Assembly (NCBI GenBank): GCA_949775045.1
Contig: OX459103.1
Coordinates: 15,860,807 to 15,924,806 of the forward strand
Direction of reading: 5' to 3'
DNA: 64,000 bases
DNA from: Metridium senile
Lineage: Eukaryota; Cnidaria; Anthozoa; Actiniaria; Metridiidae
Every line of letters begins with the position of its first letter. Within the stretch, counting starts at the first letter, position 1. The notes beneath the pieces are model-generated. The model searched no databases. It worked only from the letters and a program-made list of their open reading frames with translations, and had not been told where the DNA came from. The translations under genes were made by a program, and so were the position numbers. Shown one piece after another: positions 56,979-64,000 of this stretch.

Positions 56979-57110
56979 TAGTGATTTTCATTTGATCGTG
57001 ACAGAAAAACGACTATTTAGTTCGTACTTGTTGGGAACTGAAGAACAAAAGAAAACAATATATTCAGATTGTAGTAACAACTTTTAGTTTGCCAATTCAC
57101 GGTCATTTGA

Positions 57111-58035
57111 AAATCACTCTAAGTCTCTTGTTTTCTATTGTTTAATGTAGCACTATTTTGTACTTTTTAGTTTTGAGATTCACGGACATACAATGCAAAG
57201 AGCCGTTTATCCTTGAAACATTTGTGAATAGTAAATGTACAATTTTCGTCAATTCCCTAGTTTTTCACTGTTTAATGTACCATTATTTTGTACCATTTAG
57301 TATTTGTATTTCACGGATATATTGTTTGTACTGTAACATGCCACATATATGTCATTTAGATACTATTCCTTTTGTAATTACTTGTAATATATTAACTTAT
57401 ACCCAAAGGAGTTTGCATGGTAAATTTCAAAAGATTAATAGGTTGATAATAATAATGAAAAAAAAATCATATTCAGGTTTGATATCGGATGTGATGATGC
57501 TTGAATTGCTTAATTTACCGCGATAATCCCTAACATATAGAGCAAAAACACTAAAACCATGAAATAAAACCAAAATAGTTGCTAACTAATAGTTTCTATT
57601 TAGTGACTATTTAGTCAGTATCACTCAACCAGAAACATCAAATACAACTTTAATATTACAGCTTTACGGCTCGTCTTTGATAGCCGACTAATAGTCACTA
57701 AATAAGAACTATTACACAAAAGCAATTTGATTTGATTTCATGGATAAAGTATTTATACTCTATTAGAATTCAATAACCAAGGAACAAATTAGTATACACT
57801 TATTTCAAGTGAACTGTGAACGTCAATTATATAATTCTGATTATGCATACATTATATATGCGAATCAGTTTTACAAGATTGGCAAGCTTCGATTCATTTA
57901 CATTTAACAATAATTAGAGCAATCCCTCTCTTCGAGGCTTATATGGTCTTGTCGGTCAAGTTCTACGTATGAGAGCGAGGCAGTCACTGAGGGTGGTCAC
58001 GGGCAGAGATTTGGTTACGTCCTCAGTGGTTCTTT
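57111..58035. other. no gene recognised
   Basis: AT-rich. A frame at 57158-57526 opens at TTG and has no domain. Short duplicates of CTGTTTAATGTA...TTTTGTAC recur at 57138 and 57268. Confidence 0.4.
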
Positions 58036-58106
58036 TACGTCCACCTTGTAAGATAGTCAGAGTGAAGGCAGACGGGACCTCCGGCTTTACGTCCTTATCC
58101 GAGAAG
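58036..58106 (-). mobile_element. SINE body fragment
   Basis: GACGGGACCTCCGGCTTTAC, GTCCTTATCCGAGA and the preceding ACGTCCACCTTGTA match the body of the SINE at 26665-27057 in the same orientation. Head and tail are missing. Confidence 0.7.
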
Positions 58107-58270
58107 TTTCATAAATGATAAGCACTTATTTACTTGTAACTGGAAATGATCCCGATTATTTTACGAAAGGACGCTGACTGATTGTACACTAAATTAGTTC
58201 TTTTCTACAAAAGGAGCATCATAAATTACTAAAGAACCACAGTACACTTCGGTCGTGTATACACAATATA

Positions 58271-58801
58271 CAGTCAATTAAAGAAACACTGTCGTCAATA
58301 GGCTTCAAGTCTATACGCGACTAGACCGAAAGGTAGCATGGGTAGAAATCACGGAAGCGGCGAATTATTCATAATTAGTGGTATTGCATTCAACAAGATA
58401 ATGGCGAACAACAATATATCTTTGAATCTTTGTTTGCGGGTTTTGAAAAAAAAAAAAAAGAGTCGTTTTGACTCTTATTCTGTTAAGGATATCGCTACAT
58501 TTGAAAGCGTTGATACATTCAAAGAATATTTAGTTAATCACTGCCCGGTCGAGTTATCACCTGCTGTTGACAATAAACAACATATGCACGTGAATTCGTT
58601 ATATTTGTTGTCAACGACCTCATTAGCATACAAGAAACACATTAGCATACAAGAAACACATTAGCATATACAAGAACCGGCTTATGTGAAACTACTCTAC
58701 TGTGTGCATTTATCGGCTGCTTCGGTGATTTCTACCCATGCTTCCTCGGTCTAGTCGCGTAGACTTGAAGCCATTGACGACAATGTTTTTTGAATTGACT
58801 G
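58271..58801. mobile_element. 531-bp TA-flanked element with 85-bp TIRs
   Basis: CAGTCAATTAAAGAAACACTG, GTCGTCAATAGGCTTCAAGT at the left and a close complement at the right, flanked by TA. This suits Tc1/mariner-type transposition. The interior has a coding-like frame (58401-58580) and half of the palindromic MITE family seen at 28828. It sits 70 bp before the GPCR copy 3 acceptor. Confidence 0.85.
58401..58580 (+). CDS. coding-like frame inside the 531-bp element
   Basis: ATG in ATAATGGCG context reads MANNNISLNLCLRVLKKKKK, then RFDSYSVKDIATFESVDTF and KEYLVNHCPVELSPAVDN, then runs into MITE sequence. The beta-strand/helix order could be a ubiquitin-like N-terminal domain, but I cannot show it. 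It is probably exon 1 of a lost transposon gene. Confidence 0.35.
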
Positions 58802-58891
58802 TATGATCACAATTTATGAGCTTGCGCACATCCATTTGTTGCTCCTGCTTAATCAAATTCATGATCTACATTGCAGGAAATAAGTCTCAGA

Positions 58892-59812
58892 ATGCATTTC
58901 ATTACGTGGATTTTCTCAGCAGAAGCAATTGTCATAGTAACAGTCAACGCCATCACTATAGTGATATTTACAAGCACTCCTCGTCTACGTTGTCGTAAAT
59001 ACGCATTGATAGTTAACCTGGCTGTTGCTGATTTCTTTGTTGGCTTGGTATCTGTACCCATGTTTATCATTACGACGAGAATGGTTACATCTGAGATAGA
59101 TTTTTTTACTGCTTATCGTTTACAAGATATCTTTTTTGGGACTACATCTTTGTTTGGTCTTGCTGCTGTAGCCATTGAACGAGTTTATGCAACGTATTAT
59201 ACATTCAAATATCGCACAATGGGTACCGTCATGTATGGTGTTGGAATATGCATGGTTTGGGCATTGCCTCTCATGTTTCTACTATGTCAATATTTGGCAG
59301 ATAAACTTCCTAACGGTAGGATAATTCAGCTTATATTCCCTATCATAGCAATTTTAAGTCCAATTTTGATCGTCATGATTTCATATTTCCTTATATGGAT
59401 AAAAGTGTCCTTCAAGAGAGATATTTCCAATCACTCAATCAATGATCAAAGTAACAAGAAGCTTACCGTCACGCTGGCTGTTGTCACGCTTATCAGTTTG
59501 ATTGCGTGGATCCCTTGGTTGTGTGTAATGGTCTATCTAATTCTGTGTTTCAATTTTATTAACTGTCCTAATTTGACGAATGTTTACAATCCGAATGTGG
59601 AAGCTGTACTGAAATGGGCTAGCTATGGCAACTCTTTCGTCAACTTCATCGTCTACGTTGCACGCATGCGTGCGTTCAGAGTGGAGATATTACGCAGGAT
59701 GAGATTTCGTCAAAATCCAGCTGTAAACAATCAAAACGAAGGGATTGCACAACGACGTGTAGCTACTAGAAATCGACAAGACTTTGAAGAGACAATGGAT
59801 ACAAAACTATAA
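58892..59812 (+). CDS. class A (rhodopsin-like) GPCR, intact copy 3
   Basis: 306 residues from the first in-frame ATG after the acceptor CTACATTGCAG|GAAATAAG (58876). Helix 1 has VTVNAITIVIF, helix 2 has NLAVADFFVGL (D47), and helix 3 ends in ERVYA (96-100). Helix 5 has LSPILIVMISYFLIWIKV, helix 6 has LISLIAWIPWLCVMVYL, and helix 7 has GNSFVNFIVYVARMR, an NPxxY variant without Pro. The tail ends RQDFEETMDTKL. Extracellular loops 1 and 2 differ clearly from copies 1 and 2, as expected if ligand preference has diverged. Exon start phase differs from copy 1, so the upstream exon is best read as non-coding. The uORF of the other copies is absent. Confidence 0.92.
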   Translation: MHFITWIFSAEAIVIVTVNAITIVIFTSTPRLRCRKYALIVNLAVADFFVGLVSVPMFIITTRMVTSEIDFFTAYRLQDIFFGTTSLFGLAAVAIERVYATYYTFKYRTMGTVMYGVGICMVWALPLMFLLCQYLADKLPNGRIIQLIFPIIAILSPILIVMISYFLIWIKVSFKRDISNHSINDQSNKKLTVTLAVVTLISLIAWIPWLCVMVYLILCFNFINCPNLTNVYNPNVEAVLKWASYGNSFVNFIVYVARMRAFRVEILRRMRFRQNPAVNNQNEGIAQRRVATRNRQDFEETMDTKL

Positions 59813-60110
59813 ACATGATGCTTCCTTGCTAGTCCCGTGTCCCAATCCACTCAATGTACTTTTAATAGCCGCCATTTTATTGTACTCAAATGCATTTATC
59901 ACTAGCAAATATTTTTTTAAACAATTTCTCGAAATTAAGTTGTGCATAAGTTCCACGCCGACGAGTGCACGTGTCTAGATTATGAGAAATGTACGATTTG
60001 AGATATTATCAACTTTAACAGAGTAAAATTGACATTAACAGAGTAAAATTGACAAGCTGGCAAAAGGGACAGAAACAGCACAGCTTTATAAACAATACAC
60101 CAACTTTATT
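59813..60110 (+). other. GPCR 3' flank shared with the 62.3 kb remnant
   Basis: TTTTAATAGCCGCCATTTTA and CACAGCTTTATAAA(C/T)AATACAC recur at 62350-62610, showing that the 3' untranslated region was duplicated together with the gene. 60110-60720 holds nothing else recognisable. Confidence 0.7.
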
Positions 60111-60727
60111 TATCAAGGGTAAAACACTTAAGCAGCTAGCTTTTTATTAATAATGAATCGGGAAATATGAAATTGTATTTACTTGTATGTAAAATTTAAT
60201 AGACTTTCTGCATTTTTAGAGTTGTATTTTTTAGTAAAGATAATTTTATTTCAGTTTGGGAAAACCCGCCGCCATTTTGGTTACTTCTCTAGTAGTTGTA
60301 GAAAATAAATGAAAGATATAAATTACTTTATTGACGTCTCAATGTTCTAGCTGGACAAAATAAACCGTCTTACTAATATATTGGGAGGCTCAGACTCACA
60401 CTCGCTACACATACATGAAATGATTGAAGGAAAAATTTTGCTTTTTGCGTGTACTTTTTTTTTTCAAATTTAAAGCTGTGCTCGATATATTAATTCTGGG
60501 GTAATCCCGCAACCAACCAACCAATTACCTAATGGTTGGTCCCTAAAGACATGCGAATAAACAATCTCACCCAGACGGATTTACACTATCATCAAACAAA
60601 CTACGATTTTAACCAATCAATTGCTTCTTTTAGACATGAATATTAGATTACAAGTTACTACCAATAGTTAGTGAGCCCTTTTAGTCCGTACGTGCTGAAG
60701 TCGTAATAAGTGAAGTGAGTTTCCACT

Positions 60728-60825
60728 CTAGTCTGTACTTTATTGTTTCTGAATCATTAGTTTTTTATGTTTGCCAGTTCTTTTTCAAGTTCACATTATC
60801 GAAAATTGTTGAGCATCCGCAACAG
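60728..60825 (+). other. leader-like exon copy 5, upstream of the GPCR remnant
   Basis: It ends TTGTTGAGCATCCGCAACAG|GTAAGG and shares TGTTTCTGAAT(A/C)ATTAGTTT with copies 3 and 4. 1.4 kb upstream of the remnant tail on the same strand. Confidence 0.5.
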
Positions 60826-60952
60826 GTAAGGCTGCTTCTATTATTTTTTTAATATTATTATTTGTTTGAACCTTAGCTAACATCTTGGTACCTACCTAGT
60901 CTAGACATGTATTTTCTGGATTACGATTTCATCTTCACATTGTGAATATAAC

Positions 60953-61276
60953 CATGAGCTATAGGATACATGACATTTATACATGATAGTAACATAGATT
61001 GTTTATTTCCTAACAAATGAAAATTACTTTACTAACAAATGTCAATCAATAAACCACAATAAAGTTTTATCTTTTTATCGGGGTTTTGGACCTCGCCAAA
61101 GCGTAATACAACAAATAAGATAATAAAGCAGACACTACAAACCCTATATTGTGGTTTATAAATTGACATTTTTTAGTAAAGTAATTTTCATTTGTTAGTA
61201 AATTATACAACGATCTATGTTGCTATCGTGCATAAATGTCATATCTGTGCATAAATGCTATATCCTATAGCTCATG
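60953..61276. mobile_element. 324-bp element, 7-bp target duplication, same ends as 28041-29803
   Basis: Flanked by ATATAAC at 60946-60952 and 61277-61283. Ends CATGAGCTATAGGATACATG and ATCCTATAGCTCATG. The arms pair over about 115 bp. A short internally deleted member of the family. Confidence 0.9.
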
Positions 61277-61511
61277 ATATAACTAATTATACATCTACTA
61301 CAAGATTGCTATTACTTTGAATATGTCTAAGACTTGATATTCAGTTATCAAATTCATGAATAATTCATGACCTATTAGTCCAATCGTGGTTGTCCATTGT
61401 GGTCACATATACAAACCTTTAAATCCAATAAAGGATTGATGCATAATGCATCAGTTTCATTAACTTTGATAAAGATCAGATGAATAAAACATCAGATCTT
61501 TATCAAAGTTA

Positions 61512-61652
61512 GAGTACAAACACTAAAAGTGTGCAACATAAATACCACTAAATACTGCTAAATTATGCAAATTATTTTGTTCTCTATTGTTTGATCAACA
61601 CTATTTAGTGGTAAATAGTACAAAGTATTGCACACTTTTAGTGTTTGTACTC
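61512..61652. mobile_element. 141-bp TA-flanked MITE, copy 4, reversed
   Basis: Same length and tips, interior in the opposite orientation. It lies beside a short hairpin at 61461-61509 (AACTTTGATAAAGATC and complement). Confidence 0.88.
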
Positions 61653-61934
61653 TAGTAGTGCTGATGGCATAAACACCAGCAAAGGTCTCATCGCATCCTT
61701 GACCTTTGCCGGTTTTCAAACCATCTCACTTTCCTAGCAGCCTCCTACTGTACCTTACAATACTTTTTTCAAATGTGGGATGTCAAGAGTGACACTGCGC
61801 ATGATCATAATGTAATGACACGTCATTACTAGAAATGTGAATTAATCTTAATTGGTCTTTTCTTCAATAACTAATTAGTAAATGAGTTTTAAATGAATGT
61901 TGGGATTTGATAAGTCACATAAAATATTCGCATT

Positions 61935-61997
61935 AGACCTTTATGGGCTTAAAAAGGCTTGCCTGCGGCTCGCCTTTTTAAATGCCCATAAAGGTCT
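61935..61997. mobile_element. hairpin element
   Basis: AGACCTTTATGGGCTTAAAA pairs with TTTTAAATGCCCATAAAGGTCT. The loop is GGCTTGCCTGCGGCTCGCC. Structurally like the hairpin at 54205-54300. Confidence 0.75.
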
Positions 61998-62223
61998 CAC
62001 GCTCATATTCTATCTATTACTTAAATGATCTTTGAGGTACACTTGAATTGAATAGAATATTAAAACGGCCATCCTTGTGTTCACGATTAGGCAATATATA
62101 TTTGATTTTTGAAGTACATTCGACTTGAATACGCTGATTACAACTCTCTTTATTTAGACCTTTTCAAATAAAAATCCTACTACTACAGTTCAGTGGAATT
62201 TCAAAGGCAAAAAATTAATAATC

Positions 62224-62307
62224 AATCCAAGCATGGGTATAGAAGCACGAAATGTAGCTACCAGGAATCGACGTGACGTTGATGGGACAGTTGATACAGA
62301 ACTGTAA
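62224..62307 (+). pseudogene. GPCR remnant: last 28 codons and 3' flank only
   Basis: Reads GIEARNVATRNRRDVDGTVD and TEL to TAA at 62305, closest to the tail of copy 2 (MEARHVATRNRRRVDG). All seven helices are missing. The 3' flank is retained, and a leader-like exon lies upstream at 60825, so the gene lost its coding body. Confidence 0.75.
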
Positions 62308-62649
62308 GCATGATGCTTTCCTGCTAGTGCGATGCCCCAGTTCACTAAATGTACTTTTAATAGCCGCCATTTTATTGTACTCAAATGCATTTACCCTTGT
62401 TAAACACTTTGAAAAAAATTACTCGAATACAAGTTGTGCATGAGTTCCAAGCCGACGAGGGCGCGCCACTAAATTGTGAGAATTGTACTATTCGAACAAA
62501 TAATGCCGTCAAGTTTCGCTGAGTAAAATTCGCAAGGATGCAAACAAGCCAGTATAAGCGACAGAAACAACACAGCTTTATAAATAATACACCAACTTTA
62601 CTTGACAAAGGTATAACACATTTATAATGAGTCTGAAAAAAAATAATTG

Positions 62650-63065
62650 GCCATGTTCTAAATGACGAGGGGCAAGGAGGAGACTGGGTACTAGTTTCTA
62701 GATTTAATACAATTAAGAAATATAGCCCATAGCATGAAATAGCACATCAAAATATACAAAATTACAGAATTAAATTATATTCTGTTGAATAATGGCCAAG
62801 TAGCAGCCTTTCAAATATGTGAAAAATTATAAAGAAATGTACAGTTTGGTGACAGCTGTCCCTCCAAACCATACATTCCTTTGTAATCTTATGGATGTTT
62901 GAGAGACTATTGCAATGGAAATATACAACCAACTAGCATCAAAATTTGTGATATGGTATATGTTGATGCGCTTTTTCATGTTATGTAGCTTATTTGTTAA
63001 TTGCATTAATTCTAGAAACTAGTATCCAGTCCCCTCCTAGCCCATCCTCGTTTAGAACATGGACA
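62650..63065. mobile_element. inverted-repeat element, about 60-bp arms
   Basis: CCATGTTCTAAATGACGAGG...CTGGGTACTAGTTTCTAGA is repeated in reverse at 63005-63065 with scattered changes. No ORF and no clear duplication. 63066-63670 holds nothing else recognised. Confidence 0.7.
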
Positions 63066-63670
63066 ATTGTAGGTACTTACATCAAATATTTTCACTTTAA
63101 AATGTAGTTGCCTTTTTTTTTTTTTTGTTTTCTAGTAAAAAAATTATTTCAGCCTATCTCAGTTTGGCAAAGCGCGTCAACATTTTTTTTTTTTATCACA
63201 AGATAAATTATTACTAAATCACTAAAGAGCACACAACACTTGACATAGTTAGAATAGAACATATCTAAGCTAAGCTTTTCAACAAAAGTGCTAGAGGAAT
63301 GGAATTTTTTATCACAACTGCGTTTTTGAATATGTTTTTGTTGGACAGATATCAACTTCACTATTGACGGAAATTTGACAAAAAGACTGCAAAATTCCAT
63401 CAAATCAAAAAGACCAAATGACATGTGACATTTATTATATTTCTTTTACTTAGAGAACAGAGTTTTTCATTTATGGTTTATCCAGAAATGAGCTTTGACC
63501 GTAGTTTTTAAAAAGAAAATCATGTCGTTTACGTTTCCTTAGCTTTGTACAATGTTGCGTGACTTGTGCGTGACTGGTACAATGATTTAATCAGCGCGCG
63601 AAATTTCGCAGAAGTGTTGTTTCAAATTTGAAAACGCCGGCATGCAAAAACGTGAAATGATGTCATTTTC

Positions 63671-64000
63671 ATGGGTCAGTCCTCTAATCGAGCATGGCTT
63701 TCAACCAACCAGCGTGCGACAACTTGTATAGTTGTGGCAAATTCAAAAATCTGGTGTTCTAGTTTGTTTCGGCGTATTTTCTATCGCCTGTACAGTAGAA
63801 AAAAAGGAGCCTATGCTATTACGTTATTAAATAAATGTTTCATTATAAAACAATTACATCGCAGCCATCAGGCTGAATTGCGTAATTATATTAAAGGAGC
63901 TCAAGGAGCTCATGTGGTTACTCTCACTTGTTTAGTTAAGTTAAGTGCTAGAAATGATGATACTATAAGTTTCTGCAGTGAAATGCTGCAATGCTACTCG
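63671..64000 (+). CDS. open frame running off the right edge, unknown function
   Basis: From ATG 63671 all 110 codons to the window end are free of stops, which is unusual in such AT-rich DNA. It reads MGQSSNRAWLSTNQRATTC, later LFRRIFYRLYSRKKGAYAI, LHRSHQAELRNYIKGAQG and FCSEMLQCYS at the edge. It has a basic middle and several cysteines. No family recognised. It may be the first exon of a gene to the right, a mobile-element ORF, or chance. Confidence 0.4.
   Translation, partial: MGQSSNRAWLSTNQRATTCIVVANSKIWCSSLFRRIFYRLYSRKKGAYAITLLNKCFIIKQLHRSHQAELRNYIKGAQGAHVVTLTCLVKLSARNDDTISFCSEMLQCYS

Larger units (their letters stand above)
55864..57110. repeat. 1,267-bp tandem duplication, copy 2
   Basis: Direct repeat of copy 1 with few substitutions. 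The junction holds a half MITE tip (CACTTTTAGTATTTGTACTC), so recombination between MITE ends is the likely cause. Confidence 0.88.

Noticed and set aside
57158..57526. 122-codon plus-strand ORF
   Set aside because: Opens at TTG, hydrophobic AT-rich composition, no domain, overlaps duplicated non-coding sequence.
58849..59070. ORF antisense to GPCR copy 3 (and 25310-25501 antisense to copy 1)
   Set aside because: Shadow frames of conserved GPCR helices 1-2; the GPCR strand explains the conservation.

Overview
The window looks like a piece of an animal nuclear genome, most likely an anthozoan cnidarian (sea anemone or coral). It is AT-rich. Its coding parts are short exons with GT-AG introns. 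It carries a family of short class A GPCRs whose coding region is one exon, SINEs with tRNA-like heads, LINE remnants, and a very high density of small inverted-repeat (MITE/foldback) elements. The anthozoan assignment rests on recalled resemblance of several hairpin elements and of the GPCR family to cnidarian sequence; it is inference.

Layout. 1-4050: minus-strand gene with a LamG-like jellyroll domain. Six exons join in phase, and three of these (10-128, 244-299, 563-636) are too short to show up as ORFs; introns hold tetranucleotide and GAT-type repeats. 4300-11500: transposon territory, with a foldback element, a TA-flanked MITE, and a 4.1 kb inverted-repeat-bounded block. That block holds a 203-residue ORF of unknown function and a nested 1,481-bp element with a 7-bp target duplication. 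11500-17060: a gene with a CxxC...CxxC cluster resembling KDZ-transposon-associated proteins, lying between two octamer satellite arrays in opposite orientation. 17-24 kb: LINE 3' ends and small duplications.

24.5-62.3 kb: a dispersed class A GPCR cluster. It has two intact copies (24586-25476 minus, 58892-59812 plus), one copy with a frameshift (43064-44010 minus), a 3'-only remnant with its own leader-like exon (62224-62307 plus), and two further decayed tails. Non-coding leader-like exons ending in a shared CGCAACAG|GTAAGG-type donor occur five times. Two copies share a 12-codon uORF whose stop codon overlaps the GPCR start codon. Between the GPCRs lie a TTAA-flanked MITE with an empty site in a paralogue, a 1.76 kb element with a perfect 7-bp target duplication, a 1.06 kb element with five TGACGTCA palindromes, a 1.55 kb tandem duplication, a 4.1 kb TTAA-flanked foldback element with about 1 kb arms, and a 1.27 kb tandem duplication joined at a copy of a 141-bp MITE.

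At the right edge a 110-codon plus-strand frame is still open at the last base (63671-64000). I see no CRISPR array, no convincing functional tRNA or rRNA gene, no operon and no bacterial gene. Many short ORFs in this window open only at TTG or GTG and are not treated as genes.
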